Part shown: positions 25,901 through 38,410 of the stretch, piece after piece
Layout: each line of letters begins with the position of its first letter
Numbering within the stretch: position 1 is the first letter of the stretch
DNA from: Mytilus trossulus
Taxonomy: Eukaryota; Mollusca; Bivalvia; Mytilida; Mytilidae
Assembly: GCF_036588685.1 (NCBI RefSeq)
Contig: NC_086379.1
Location: forward strand, 74,927,727-74,991,726
Length of the DNA: 64,000 nt
Direction of reading: 5' to 3'
Translations under genes and position numbers: made by a program
The notes under the pieces: generated by a model
What the model saw: only the letters and a program-made list of their open reading frames with translations
Told to the model about the DNA's origin: nothing
The model's database searches: none

Positions 25901-28900
25901 CTTGCTATTGCACAATACTTAATATAATAATTTTAGATCCTGATTTGGACCAACTTGAAAACTGGGCCCATAATCAAAAATCTAAGTACATGTTTGGACT
26001 CGGCATATCAAAGAACCCCAAGATTTCAATTTTTGTTAAAATCAAACTAAGTTTAATTTTGGACCCTTTGGACTTTAATGTAGACCAATTTGAAAACAGG
26101 ACCAAAAATGAAGAATCTACATACACAGTTAGATTTGGCATATCAAAGAACCCCATTTATTCCATTTTAGATGAAATCAAACAAAGTTTATTTTGGACCC
26201 TTTGGACCTTAATGTAGACAATTTGAAAACGGGACCAAAAGTTAAGAATCTACATACACAGTTAGATTCAGCATATCAAAGAACTCCAATTATTCAATTT
26301 TGATGAAATCAAACAAAGTTTAATTTTGGACCCTTTGGGCCCCTTATTCCTAAACTGTTGGGACCAAAACTCCCAAAATCAATACCAACCTTCCTTTTAT
26401 AATCATAAACCTTGTGTTTAAATTTCATAGATTTATATTTACTTATACTAACGTTATGGTGCGAAAACCAAGAAAAATGCTTATTTGGGTCCCTTTTTGG
26501 CCCCTAATTCCTAAACTGTTGGGACCTAAACTCCCAAAATCAATACCAACCTTCCTTTTGTGGTCATAAACATTGTGTTTAAATTTCATTGATTTCTATT
26601 TACTTAAACTGAAGTTATTGTGCGAAACCAAGAATAATGCTTATTTGGGCCCTTTTTTGGCCCCTAATTCATAAACTGTTGAAACCAAAACTCCCAAAAT
26701 CAATCCCAACCTTTCTTTTGTGGTCATAAACCCTGTGTCAAAATTTCATAGATTTCTATAAACTTAAACTAAAGTTATAGTGCGAAAACCAAGAAAATGC
26801 TTATTTGGGCCCTTTTTGGCCCCTAATTCCTAAAATGTTGGGACCAAAACTCCCAAAAATCAATACCAACCTTCCTTTTGTGGTCATAAACCTTGTGTTA
26901 AAATTTCATAGATTTCTATTCACTTTTACTAAAGTTAGAGTGCGAAAGTATTCGGAGGACGACGACGACGACGCCAACGTGATAGCAATATACGACGAAA
27001 TTTTTTTCAAATTTTGCGGTCGTATAAAAAGGCTTCACTCATCAAATGGATACAAATAGAAATACTACACAGAGATGACGTGGCGGGGTACTTGTATATC
27101 CTAAAAAGACACTAAGTACAGATCTGAGAGTACTCACAGTAACTGACAGCTAGTTCAAAGCCACTGACAACACATATAAAAGTCATGCATCTTAAACTAA
27201 ACTATCAACCAGTACACACCCAACTTCAAATGGATTTAGTGTATAGACGTCATAAGCAGTCAGAGAAAAACATGATCTTGTGCAATGCCAAGTATATTTC
27301 ATACAGCAACATTATAGGCATAGTACATTAAGAACTTTTTGGTCTTTAAGCTGTCATAAACATTTATATAGCATAACAAAGGGGTAAGCTGGACAATTCG
27401 GGAATAAAATATTGATAGAATTCGAAAAAAATAACTACCATGCTTACTGACGCTCATAGACGTATTGTAATTTTTATGACTCATTGCAGGTGTATCTTGA
27501 AATTAAAAAAAATACATACGCAGTACACATCATAGAAGGAGTTGCTTCCATCAATAAGATATCTATATTTAGGATGAGTACTGACAACAGCATCCTCCAT
27601 AGCATCAACCACTGGTTTCAGTCCAGGATACGTACTGTTACTGCTACCACATACGGCCTTGTACAAATCTTCCAAATATTGTTTAGCATTGTAAGCATCT
27701 TGTACCTCTGGAGAAACTTGTTCAGCCATGGCGTCGAAATCTCTTTTAATAGCTTTAAGCTGCAATAATAAAATACAACACATATAAAAACAATTTCAAC
27801 TTGGCCATCAAACCAATTTCTCATTTTACCCGCATTTTATTTATAGTGATTGCAGCGATGTTGGTTGATTGATTGATTTTAAGACTGATTCTTGCGACCA
27901 GTAGGAAATATGTCATAAATCTGTATGACAAGAAAAAAATGGGCAATTAAAAACAAGTCAGACTTGAAAATTAGTTATAGATATACACAGATAAACTTAC
28001 AGATTGTTCGTTTAACATTCCTGTTGCTCCGCCAAAATTTCCAGGTTCTATAACAATAACCCGTACTCCAAACTTGAGCATTTCCAAGCGTAGAACGTCT
28101 GAAAATGCTTCTCCACCAAATTTAGTAATAACATAGGCAGCATTTTTTGGCAAGCAAAGTCTACCCTTTACACTAGTTGTGTTAAGAATGCGACCTGCAA
28201 CAAATATTAAAGAATAACATCATCAACTTTTCCACAATTTACTAAGAAACTGTATCACAGTCTTAAGACTTTGAACTTTACTTCTCCGGGTGCCTAAAAT
28301 CACTGAATGCGTTATGTTGATTAAAACTAAAGACTTTGGGAATCTTTATCTTACAGCATTTTCTAAATAGTTTTAAATTACAAATGGATAAAGTGAAGTA
28401 CGTGGTATATAAACTCATCATAGATACCAGGACTAAATTAAGTATATACGCCAGACGCGCGTTTCGTCTACAAAAGACTCATCAGTGACGCTCGAATCCA
28501 AAAAAGTTAAAAAGACCAAATAAAGTACGAAGTTGTAGAGCATTGAGGACAAAAATTCCTAAAAGTTTTGCCAAATACAGCTAGGATAATCTATGCCTGA
28601 GGTAAAAAAGCCTTTGTATTTCAAATAATTTGTAAACAGTAAATTTATAAATATAACCATATCAATGACAATTCATGTCAGCTGACTACTGGGCTTGTGA
28701 TACCCTCGGGGAAATAAATTTCCACAAGCAGTGGCCTCGACCCAGTGGTTGTAAATAAACTCATCATAGATACCAGGACTAAATTTAGTATATACACCAG
28801 ACGCGCGTTTCGTCTACAAAAGACTCATCAGTAACGCTCGAATCAAAAAATGAGACAGGAACCTGACATCGTGTATATATCTACTCTTATGGTGTTATGA

Positions 28901-31900
28901 TATATTATGGATTTGTAAAAAGAAGAGATGATGATTCCATGGCGACATTCAAAACACAGAAGTCGAGAGAAATTTACAGCACTATGCATAGCAAACACAA
29001 AAAATGGAGGAGGGGTCCATGGGACACAGATGATGCATACCGCTTGAATATAACTTTATAAAGGGGAAAACGCGCGAATGCCATCCAAATTCGAACTTAA
29101 TCTGTGTTTTGTGATAACAACACATACGGCAATAAGTCTCATTCAGGAGCATAACAATCGAGAAAAGAGAATGGGATTGAAACGAGAATTAGAACATATT
29201 CGTCGTCATCAGCTGTCACACAGATATTCCAAACAACTCGTGGTGACGACCGAAAACTTTCGAAAAAAAATGAAATTGTAAATGTTGGGATGTGTGTATT
29301 AAAATTAACTTTCCCAAAACAGCCAATAAAAGATCTTTCAGGAGAGAATTAAAAATCAATCGTATGTTGTCAAGAAGAAAAAGGAACAGCTAACTTTCCG
29401 AAAACAAATGTTTTACCTGCTGCACAACAGATTCCACAAAGAATTAAAGTGAGTGAGATAAAATTTAAAGAAGTTCCCAACTTATAGGGAAAATGCTTGT
29501 TATCTCTCTTTGCACAGCAACTTCGTATAGATTCTAGACACTGACGTTATTCATCATCCTGGTTACGTGTTATAGTGTTCTTTTATTTGTATTTGTAAAT
29601 TATCAACCTTTAATTAACATTGCGCTATAATCATAATCACTATAAAACATCAAAAATATGTTAAAAAATGGCTTAGGCAAAGCTTATAGCAAAACCGAAA
29701 GACAAGAATACAAAAAATGAACATAGTATTATAACACAACGGCAGGATGTATAAGTACCGAGTCACGCCATAAAAATATATCACCAAAAATAGAATAAAC
29801 AGTCAATCGTCTATCCTCTATTGTGTGATGCATAATCCCTTAATAAAACTGATTTTAAGAAGTTACACGACGGGTTCATCATTTGGAGCAGGATCAGCTT
29901 AATCTTGATGGAGCACCTACATCAAAACTGGTTTTTGATAGGGTTCGTGTTGTTCAGTCTTTAGTTGTTTTATACAATTCTGTTTGTAAGTCGTCGTTTG
30001 TTTTTTTGCCATTGCATTTGTTGGCAGTTTATTTTCGCAGCTTTTAAATTTGAATATCTCTTTGGTTTCATTTGTCTCGCTCTTGGCACACGATGTAGTC
30101 TCTGACAATTTAGAAAACAAAAAAAGGTTATATGTCGGTGTTGATAGTTTGAACGACTTTAATGGCAAACATTTAATCAATAGAAACCCCTGTATCGTAT
30201 GCAGCAAGGTCCATAGATCAAACCTTTAGGAGTTTATTCTGGCTTCTGTCACGGGTATATTACTTTTCGAGCATCATCGTCATATACGCCGACAATACCG
30301 ATGCAGACTGAAACTTTTCTTACAAGTTCTATTTTGATATGTTTTTGTGATAGATCCTATTATATCTGTGTAGACAATTGAAGTAGCACACGTCTCGATT
30401 GTCTGCAGTAGATATTGGTGCCCTCCTACTCAAACAGAGTATCTCATTCTCCCTTCCGACCTGAGTTTACCGCCGAGTTTTGGTTGAATCTGTGTTCAGT
30501 GTCCAGTTTCAGTTTTCTATGAAGCTTTTTGTCACTGTTGTTTGTCTTTCTTTTTTTTCTTTTTTTAATTCTTGGCCATGGTGTTGTATTTGTTTTTAAT
30601 GCTCTTTTGATATTCTTTCTCTTTTAGCAAGAAGATTGTGCGGCTCAACTCTTTAAACTTTGAAATATGTTTTGTGAATTCGAAATTCTTTGAAAGACTA
30701 CTGTATAACTAGGAAACGATTCAGTCCAATTGAAATGAAATAAATTGAAATTAGGAAAATGGTGAATTAAACCTGGTTTTAAAGCTAGCCAAACCGGGCT
30801 CTCACTTGTATGACAGTCGTATGAAATTTCATCATATCAAGGACAACGATGTGTCAAATAAACATAAAACAGACATAACAAGTAACAAGAGCCTCTCAAG
30901 AGCCTGAATCGCTCACCTTAATTTTTTTTGGTTAAATCTCTCATCATGATTATTTTGACTTTTCAATTTATTTAAATGTTCTTTGAATCGTCCTATTTTC
31001 TTCAAAAGCCAAAAAAAAAATCATGTTCTCCTATGTTCTATTTTAGACATAGGAGCTATGCTTCTTGCCATACAAGGAAATAAAACATAAAATTTATACT
31101 AGATACTCTGAAACTCATTTAGCCTAAGTTTGGCTGAAATTGATACAGCAGTTTCAAAGGAGAAGATTTTTAAAAGTAAGTCAACATGATGGAACAAATT
31201 GTGAAAAAAGTCTTTAAAGGGCAATAACTCCTTAAGGGGTCAATTGACATTTTGGTCAAATTGACTTATTTGTAGATCTTACTTTGCTTAACATTTTTGC
31301 TTTAAACAGTTTATCTGTATCTATAATAATATTCAAGATAATAACCAAACACTGCAAAATTTCTTTAAAATCATCAATTCAGGGGCTTTATACCTGAAAA
31401 ACCAGTAACCCAATTCGGCTGAAAATTTCAGGACAGGTAGACCTTGACCTAATAAATACTTTAACTTCTTGTCTTATTTGCTCTAAATGCTGAAGTTTTT
31501 GAGATATAAGCCAAAAACTGCATTTTACCCTGTGATCTATTTTTAGACATGACGGCCATGTTTGTTGACGAAATAGAAAATAAAACACAGACTTTATTTT
31601 ATACACCCTACTGATCATTCAGTTGAAGTTTGGTTGAATTTGGTTGAGTAGTTTAAGAGGAGAAGATTTTTTAAAGTTAGCATATATGATGAACAAATTG
31701 TGAAAAATTGTCATTAAAGGACAAAAAACCCTTAAGGGGTCAATTGACAATTTTTGTCATATTAACTTATTTGTAGATCTTGTCACACACTCTTAAATCA
31801 TGTAATTTTTAAGCGAGATAATTGACACCAAACATTCAATTTCGGATAAGAGTATTAAATGGGCGTTATTTAATTTGATTACATGTATAGAAGGAAAATA

Positions 31901-34900
31901 TATCATTTATTTCAGATCAGGGTACTGAATTGTATTACATTATTATTGAACATTGTATTTAATTGTAATATACTAATATAAAATTTAAGAAAAAAATACT
32001 TATCTATATGAAACCCTGTTCTTATAGATACTAACTATTTCAGGGTACCTTACAGTTAAAGCTGTAGCGGTAAGGTCATTGTTAACAGCTTTAGTGCAAT
32101 AAATTTATATTCAAGTGTTCAAAAAAAAAAAAAACTTATTTGTAGATCTTACTTTGCTGATCAATTTTGCTGTTTAAAGTTATCTTTATCTATAATACTA
32201 TTCAAGATAATGACCAAAAACTGCAAAATTTCCTTAAAATTATCAATTCAGTGGCAGCAACCCAACAATGGGTTGTTTGATTCATCTGAAAATTTCAGGG
32301 CTGATAGATCTTGACCTAATGAAAATTTTTATCCCATGTCCGGTTTGCTCTAAATGCTTTTGTTTTTGAGATATAAGCAAACAACTGCATTTGACCCCTA
32401 TGTTCTATTTTTAGCAATGGTGACCATGATTGTTGATAGATCAAAACTTCAGATACAATTAATAAACTAGATACCCTAAGGAACATTCAATTAAAGTTTG
32501 GAAGTATTTGGCCTAGTAGTTTCAGAGGAGAAGATTCTTGAAATAGTTTACGACGACAGACGACGACAGACGACGACAGAAGTGATGGCATAAGCTCACT
32601 TGGCCCTTCGGGTCAGGTGAGCTAAAAATGTCAAGTATAGGGATACAGCAGTCCTATCCAAAAATAAGACTCACCAAATTAATTAAGATTTTAAACAGAA
32701 ACATGTTTTTTATCACGACAAAGGATAAACGAGACTGAGGCCGGTATTAACAAACTAAAAATTAAAAAAAATAATCTCAAAGAACAACCTAAGTTAAGCA
32801 AAAGCAACATAAACCCCTTTAGGCAAAAATTATGGCTGATACAGGTGCTTCGAAAGGATAAGCAGATCCTGCTCCACATGAGACGCCCGCCGTGTTGCGC
32901 ATGGAAGTACAATCACAGTGATAAGTATAATTCGGTAGGTCACATTCAAGGAAATAAAGACGGGATTGTAGGTATGACAATTGAATTATATCCGTCGTCA
33001 TCTGTAAAACACATATTCAAGAACGGTCAAATAACTCGTGATGGCGTCCGTGTGATGACGTGGTATCAACTTCCCCATTTGGAACTCTTGGTTTAAAAGA
33101 TTCCTTTACGCAACAACCCTCTGTCAAAGAAAACATGAAAGCAAATGCAAGCTCTGAAATATCGTATCAACTAAAAGATAAATACTCCATATGCGGGCAC
33201 TGATATCATAGAATGTTGCTACGTATAAATGGAAAGTTGACAGTTGGGGAGTTGACATTATCTCTTATGTGGTAATGTTTTGTTCTCAAACGACCCTCCG
33301 GGATTGTCACTTTCTAGAGGTAAGTCAAGATATGAGACCGACATATTTGTATCTGTTGTATCCTTTGTCTCAAATTCGATAGGATATTTGCGTCCAACAT
33401 AGTCACGTTACCTTGAATTGTTTTAGTGATAGGACATATTCTATACAGCGAAACTTTAATTTAAAGGATGATGCTAGCTTCTGTTTATTCATGCTATTAG
33501 TAGCTCCTGTGTGGTGTCTTCTTCAGAAAAAGAAAAAAAAACAAGTCGGCAAGACGAGAAGCAGTGTGTTCACATGGATCGACTACCGATTGTTTGAAAA
33601 ACACATCAACCAAACGTAACACATTTTTCATCGAGAAAGCTAATATCAGATAACTTTTTTTTTAACAAATCCTTTTTGTTTTGTTTATCCTTCCCTTAAT
33701 TGGAAACAACGTTCAAACCTATGATTGGGTTGGATAAAAACCGCAAATTTTATACGTGTGCACGCAAAACCAATTTCTAGTTAGGGGGTCGAAACATACA
33801 GCACAAACAACATTTTCCACAAAAAAAAATATGGAAAGATATATTTTAACAAAATATATACACAGTTAACATTAGAGTTTCTGAATTACTTCTATATAAA
33901 TGATTTATGGTGTTACCTTTACTTTTGCGGATCAATGGTAGAAACGCTTTGGTCACTCTGACCATTCCATACATGTTTACCTCCGAGATTTTGTAAAACA
34001 TTTCCATGGTAAACAGCTCTATATCACCTAGCATGTTTAATCCAGCATTATTCACCAACGCCCATAAACCTACAAATAAAGTTTTACAGGAGTAAGGTAG
34101 AGGCAAATTGAGAAGAGTGGGACAAGGTGCCCGTTAGGGTACTTTACGTATATGGTCAATGCAGAGTCCTTTTCATGTTTAACTCCCAACAGTGACTAAT
34201 TTTGGAGCCTCTTTTTTCATAATCCTGGACCCGCATCTATGCTGTATAACATGAGCAATAGGCTGGGGAAAAGAACTCTGGTTGAGAGTGGTCTCATTGG
34301 ATGCCATACCACATCTTCTAATTTATCGATAGTCTTGTCTACATTTCAATTTATAAAATATAAAGGCTTATTAGCACAAATTCATATTTCAATTTTAAAA
34401 AGTTCGACATCAAATTAGGAGCATTATTTCAGTGTAAATCAAGGACCGTTATTTGAAACCCTATGAGTGTTTACTTTTGAATAACAACACCTCACGCATA
34501 ACCGCTTTATTTTTTTGAGGGAACACAAAAATGAACTCATTGTATTTAAAAGTTGTTTATAAGATCGATCAGAAAATTTGACATTGAACTTTACCATAAA
34601 AATAAGATATCTTTTCGATCATAAAGATGCTATCTATAAACAACAAGGGTTATATTGATAACAATGATATTTGAAAAACGGTAAACAAATTAAAACATAC
34701 ACTATAATTTAACAAAATTGGCCGATCCATGTTTTAATTTGAAGATTCACCCTTTCTTCTCTTTGAGAATTTAATTCATAGTATTTGATCTCTATTTATT
34801 TACACAAATATTAAGAAGAAATAAAACCGTAATGATTGCAAAAATAGAGGTTCGAGGAAAGCATCATGATTAGCTAAAGACTATAGAAATAACGGTTCGA

Positions 34901-37028
34901 GGGACGCCATCTTATGCCAGAATGTCAAAATGTCAAAATGAATTGGAAAAAATATTACGAGGAATAACAGCAATACAATAAGCAAATTATTTAAAAATGA
35001 CATTAACTGTGCGTATTGCTGTGTGTTTGTTTATTCTACATTGGCTAGAGTTTTAGGGGGAGGGTTGAGATCTCCCAAAACATGTTTAGCCCCCGCTGCA
35101 TGTTTGCACCTATCCCAAGTCAGGAGCCTCTGGACTTTGTTAGTCTTGTATGTTTTTAATTTCAGTTCATTTATATGTTTTGGGTTTACTGACGTCTATT
35201 TTCACTGAACAAGGGAACCGAGAGTTTCTCTCTGTGTTGAATACACATGCATTGGTAAACTTCGCCTGCTATCTGCTCTTTGGTCATGTTGTTGTCTCTT
35301 TGACAGATTCACCATTTCCATTCCCAATTTTATCATGGACAATATCATACACATCCCTCATACAGTTTGGAGTATTAAACAAAACATTATAAGACACATA
35401 GACTTACCACATCCTGTTTTTTCGTTGACTTTAGTTACGTATGTTACTGCTTTAAGCACCTCGTCATCCTTCGTTATATTGAGACCAAGGACGTGTAGTC
35501 GGCCTGTTTTACTTTTTTTTAGGTTCTTAGCTCCATCACTTTCTGCTGATAAACAACCTGCGAAAACTGTAAATCCCAAGCTGTCCAATCTTGTGGCAAA
35601 TTCGTGTCCGAATCCTAGAGAACGCAACAAATTATCAAATACAACATATTATCATTTGCCTCTAAACTTTCGCTATAGTACTCGTCTAACAATTTTTCTG
35701 AACATTATGTTTAACATTAATGATTTCATTCCAGGAAATTATGAATGAAACAAATTATTTGAATAAAAATTGCCCTTCCAATACAAAAGATGAATTGTCG
35801 AAGCCTATAAGCATAAAGGACGACTTGACACGTAAGCTAGGTATAACAATGCGATAACACTGCAGAATACAACATAAAACTTTTTCTATGATTTGTTTTT
35901 CATCTTGTCTTTGCAGTGGGTTTTTTTAACAGTTGGTCTTATATTATAGAACTAACTCCTGGAACAGCTGGCCACCGTTTTACCAATATGAACTCCAAGT
36001 AAAAGAAGTACTCACATAGCGAACAATTGAAACTTTCATAATCTGTGAGGTCACGGAAAGCACCGCTACACAAGTTTTTTTTTAACGTACGCTTATTTTA
36101 CCAATTGTAAGGAGCACTGATGGTCTCATATAGATAAAAGAGTTGTGGATTTTTTTAAAGTCAAGCGCTGGAGATGTAAATTCTAGCGTTGTGGAGTTAA
36201 AGATTAGCACGTGAGATATTAGTCCATTGTAACCGTAGGAGCTTTAAAGTGCACCGTTGGCGATCAAAAATATGTATCAGCATTCAGTGTGTACATAAGT
36301 CTTTATGCGCCATCTAATTAACCATCGAGGTGACTTCCGAAGACTGCCGACGTTCACATAACTCGACATAAACATAAATATAGATGTTGGTGATGTCAGT
36401 CAGATATTTCGTCAGGAAAATCCTTTGTTGGACAGCAGCATAACTGAAATCGAGTGCACCTACCCAAAATAGCAAAAAACGAATTTGCAATTATGATTTT
36501 AATTGTGCTAGTTGATGAGGATTACCTAATTAAAGTCTCAACGTTTATCATTTTTTTGTTGTGGATAGTTGTCTACCGCATCATCTTATTTGAATATATG
36601 TTTAAAGGTATTTTGGACTAGTATGGCTGGCCTACTAGCTAAATGTAGACCGCGAGGGCCGTACGGTTGCTTATTATTGCTAACATTCACTACATTGTTT
36701 TCAACATTGGTCCCGTGGATAGTTGTCTCATTTACAATCATCATACCACATCTTCTTATTTTTATATGGAAGGATGTACACAAAATGAAAACGATCAAAA
36801 CGACTATATATACTTACCGGTATCACATCCAGTAATAAGGACTCCTTGACCAGATACAGGTATCCGTTTTATTGTAGATTTTCTGTACAGGTAGAATGCA
36901 ACATAAATAACAGACAGACAGACGAGAAAAGTTGTTACGTAACAACACGAAAGTAACAGCGGCAGACACACAATTGTCACCAACCGTCCTACATCCCAAT
37001 ATGTCAAACCTATTGGCAATGCGGCCAT
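22826..37028 (-). CDS. Short-chain dehydrogenase (retinol / 17-beta-hydroxysteroid / beta-hydroxybutyrate dehydrogenase type)
   Basis: NAD(P)-dependent oxidoreductase acting on retinoids, steroids or a hydroxy acid; the substrate cannot be read from sequence. Complete in six exons: 37028-36818, 35614-35408, 34069-33917, 28194-28001, 27759-27520 and 22909-22826. Total 1089 nt, 362 aa, all phases matching. Residues about 14-50 are strongly hydrophobic, suggesting membrane anchoring. The Rossmann motif TGCDTGFG (T-G-x-x-x-G-x-G) spans exons 1 and 2, GLWALVNNAG spans exons 2 and 3, and exon 4 carries the catalytic NTTS serine and YVITK (Y-x-x-x-K). The C-terminal extension (SPEVQDAY...LPESWMDYLVDRTF) is typical of the SDR9C group that includes BDH1, RDH16, HSD17B6 and HSD11B2. 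The last intron (4.6 kb) and third intron (5.7 kb) are filled with mobile elements. Confidence 0.9.
24866..25205 (+). repeat. Dispersed family B copy (long form)
   Basis: Opens GATGTGGTATGATTGCCAAT then GAGACAACTCTCCAC, with inner CGGCCTTCAACAATGAGC and AGCTATAAAAGGCCCC blocks. Same family at 19838-19885(-), 34285-34325(-), 36704-36765(-), 37700-37905(-), 41675-41825, 42990-43215, 48420-48720(-), 49225-49290, 50435-50535, 55835-55910(-), 59222-59425 and 62525-62790(-). Confidence 0.75.
25240..27035. mobile_element. 1.8-kb non-autonomous element with 14-bp inverted repeats and internal tandem arrays
   Basis: TTTATACGACCGCA at 25254-25267 is inverted at 27015-27028. Inside are a duplicated about 97-bp block with the palindrome TTGCACAATATTGTGCAA (about 25750-25915) and about three copies of a 134-bp unit (marker GCATATCAAAGAAC near 26003, 26138 and 26271). 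Next come about four copies of a 160-bp unit (marker GCTTATTTGGG at 26479, 26639 and 26799) and a GAC triplet run near 26956. No coding capacity. The layout resembles repeats widespread in bivalve genomes. Confidence 0.75.
27520..27759 (-). CDS. Dehydrogenase exon 5: substrate-side helices
   Basis: Eighty codons from LKAIKRDFDAMAEQVSPEV to STHPKYRYLIDGSNSFYDVYC. Matches the 'P-x-x-RY-x-x-G' feature of this group. Phase 0 at both ends; acceptor ATTGCAG, donor GTATGT. Confidence 0.9.
28001..28194 (-). CDS. Dehydrogenase exon 4: catalytic Ser-Tyr-Lys
   Basis: Codes GRILNTTSVKGR, AAYVITKFGGEAFSD and VRVIVIEPGNFGG. The catalytic serine, tyrosine and lysine and the PG motif after the active site are all present. 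Phase-0 exit, donor GTAAGT. Confidence 0.92.
28402..28860. mobile_element. Element with duplicated ends and 'CCCTCGGGG' core (pearl/Helitron-like layout)
   Basis: A block of about 100 bp (AACTCATCATAGATACCAGG ... GACGCGCGTTTCGTCTAC ... CTCATCAGTGACGCTCGAAT) occurs at 28409-28505 and again at 28755-28850. The core between them includes GATACCCTCGGGGAAATA and CGACCCAGTGGTTGTAA. The element at 44020-44540 has the same layout with related core motifs. Assignment to bivalve 'pearl' or Helitron-type non-autonomous elements is inference. Confidence 0.6.
30885..32635. mobile_element. Dispersed element beginning GAGCCTCTCAAGAGCCTGAA and ending near GGGTCAGGTGAGC
   Basis: Contains two diverged internal copies of a block with AGGGGTCAATTGACA and ACTTATTTGTAGATCTTACT, and an ACGACGACAG run before the right end (around 32555). 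Related copies lie at 37550-38410 (opposite orientation, ending GGCTCTTGAGAGCCTCTAG) and 38628-39280 (truncated). No ORF; a non-autonomous family. It is split by a retroposed insert at 31782-32132. Confidence 0.7.
31782..32132 (+). mobile_element. Polyadenylated retroposed insert with 18-bp target duplication
   Basis: The host repeat is interrupted by about 350 bp ending in AATAAA (32098-32103), 17 nt, then 14 A. The sequence AACTTATTTGTAGATCTT stands immediately before (31764-31781) and after (32133-32150) the insert. This is the hallmark of LINE-mediated retroposition of an RNA polymerase II transcript. The insert has no long ORF and may be a 3'-UTR fragment of a host mRNA; its source is not identified. 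Confidence 0.85.
32820..33330. repeat. Dispersed mussel-type repeat
   Basis: Begins around ACAGGTGCTTCGAAAGGATA then AGCAGATCCTGCTCCAC. The same block recurs diverged at 23920-24010 (AGGTGCTCCGGAAGGATGAG). The plus-strand reading frame across 32845-33096 is open by chance; no protein family recognised. Confidence 0.55.
33917..34069 (-). CDS. Dehydrogenase exon 3: NNAG motif
   Basis: Codes LWALVNNAGLNMLGDIE and then EVNMYGMVRVTKAFLPLIR, the structural NNAG motif and the following conserved Asn helix. Acceptor TTTGTAG, donor GTAACA. Confidence 0.92.
35025..35340 (-). repeat. Dispersed family A copy, long form, inverted
   Basis: Ends TTGTTGTCTCTTTGACAGAT then TCACCATTTCCATTCCCAAT, the family-A terminus in reverse. 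It includes upstream sequence (AGCCCCCGCTGCATGTTTGC) not present in the short copies, and so shows a longer parent element. Lies in dehydrogenase intron 2. Confidence 0.65.
35408..35614 (-). CDS. Dehydrogenase exon 2: Rossmann fold
   Basis: Completes TG-x-x-x-GFG with FGHEFATRLDSLGFTVFAGC and continues to HVLGLNITKDDEV, the usual 'D/N-V-T' adenine-site strand. Acceptor CTCTAG, donor GTAAGT. Confidence 0.9.
36818..37028 (-). CDS. Dehydrogenase exon 1: membrane anchor and start of cofactor site
   Basis: ATG at 37028. Codes MAALPIGLTYWDVG, two hydrophobic stretches (IVCLPLLLSCCYV and FLVCLSVIYVAFYLY), then a basic turn and VLITGCDT. Donor GTAAGT, phase 1. Confidence 0.88.
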
Positions 37029-37549
37029 GTTTTGTTAGATTGATGTGTAATAGGGTGCCAGCGTGTGTGTGATTAAAACTATGATAAGTCGTCAAAGTCG
37101 AGGAAACGAAAATGAATTGCTGATAAGTACAATACACAGTGTTAAGTGTGCGTTATATATGAAAAGTTGTGTGCATTGTGTGCTTTGGAGAAAAAAATAC
37201 ATTTTGGATTTTAAATTCCCTTTTTCAGGATACTAAGTCTATAATTAAACAAAACACCTGGATTTCATTTGTAACTGTTACGGATTACTCAACCAAGCAG
37301 AAATAAAATTGTTGTTATACAGATATTGAGTGTCAAAAGTGTATACAACGTGTAGAGTCTGAAATACTATTTTTACTGTATCTGTCATACATTTCGTATG
37401 TAGAATGATACTTAATAGTCGAAAAAAATACGATTTTTTTTATCGCATGCATTGTTTTGAAGGGTGATAGTGATCGAGTCCCGGTTTTAATTCATGTAAC
37501 TCCAAATTATAACTCACTGTTTATTGTTTCATTTTTATTTCATTTTTAA

Positions 37550-38410
37550 CACCTTGGGCTGTTCTCATTACTTGGCGTCCATCGTCCGTCGTCGTGGTTA
37601 AATTGTACAAAAATCTTCTCCTCTGAAACTTCTAGACCCGGTCTTTAACCAAGTTGTGTTTAGTATGTGTTACATATTTGTTTTTCGATCATTACTTTAT
37701 AAAAATAAATAAGGTCGTTAGTTTTCTCATTTGAATTGTTTTACATTGTCATATTCCGGCCTTTTATAGCTGACTATGCGGTATGGGCTTTAATTGCTAA
37801 TTGTTGAAGGCCGTACGGTGACATAGCTATTGTTATTAATGTCTGTGTCATTTTGGTCTCTTGTGGACAGTTGTCTCATTGGCAATCATACCACATTTTC
37901 TTTTCTTTTCTCACCACTTGGCGTCCGTCGTCGTCCGTCATCGTCGTCGTCGTCTTTAACTTTTTACATTTTGAACTTCTTCTAGAGAACCACTGAATGG
38001 AATGAAACCAAACATGGCATGAATGTTCCTAATGAGGTGCTGACCAAGTGTTGTTACTTTGTAGCCGATCCATCATCCAAGATGGCCGCCAGCGGGGGAA
38101 TTAGTTTAACATAGGACCCTATGGGAAATGCATACAAATGACTTCTTTTAGAGAACCACTGAACGGAATGAAATCAAATATGGCATGAATGTTCCTAATG
38201 TGGTGCTGACCAAGTGTTGTTACTTTGTAGCCGATCCATTATCCAAGATGGCCGCCAGTGGGGGACTTTCAAATGAAATTAAACAGAGTCTGAATGTTCC
38301 TTTCCTTATGAGGCTGTGTTGTCACTTTTAGCCAAATTTTATATTTTTTTTATATCATTTCAAAAACCCAAGTAGAATCAGGTGAGCGATACAGGCTCTT
38401 GAGAGCCTCT
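37550..38410. repeat. Second copy of the GAGCCTCTCAAGAGCC family, with internal ~160-bp duplication
   Basis: Opposite orientation to 30885-32635. It contains two copies of a block from AGAGAACCACTGAA to CAAGATGGCCGCCAG (ending near 38093 and 38258), then the end CAGGTGAGCGATACAGGCTC. A family-B fragment (37700-37905) is inserted within it. Confidence 0.65.

Larger units (their letters stand above)
22910..27519. other. Last intron of the dehydrogenase gene, repeat-filled
   Basis: Contains family-A (22984-23085) and family-B (24866-25205) copies, a repeat related to 32820-33330 near 23880-24010, and the 1.8-kb inverted-repeat element at 25240-27035. No coding exon recognised. Confidence 0.6.
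28195..33916. other. Third intron of the dehydrogenase gene, repeat-filled
   Basis: A 5.7-kb intron holding the pearl-like element (28402-28860), an unassigned AT-rich stretch (28900-30880), the 1.75-kb element with its retroposed insert (30885-32635) and a mussel-type repeat (32820-33330). No exon found. Confidence 0.6.

Noticed and set aside
25867..26217. Open frame of 116 codons on the plus strand
   Set aside because: It lies wholly inside the 134-bp tandem repeats of a non-coding element; the repeated peptide follows the DNA period and resembles no protein.
32845..33096. Open frame of 83 codons
   Set aside because: Falls in a dispersed repeat that recurs diverged at 23920 without the frame being kept.
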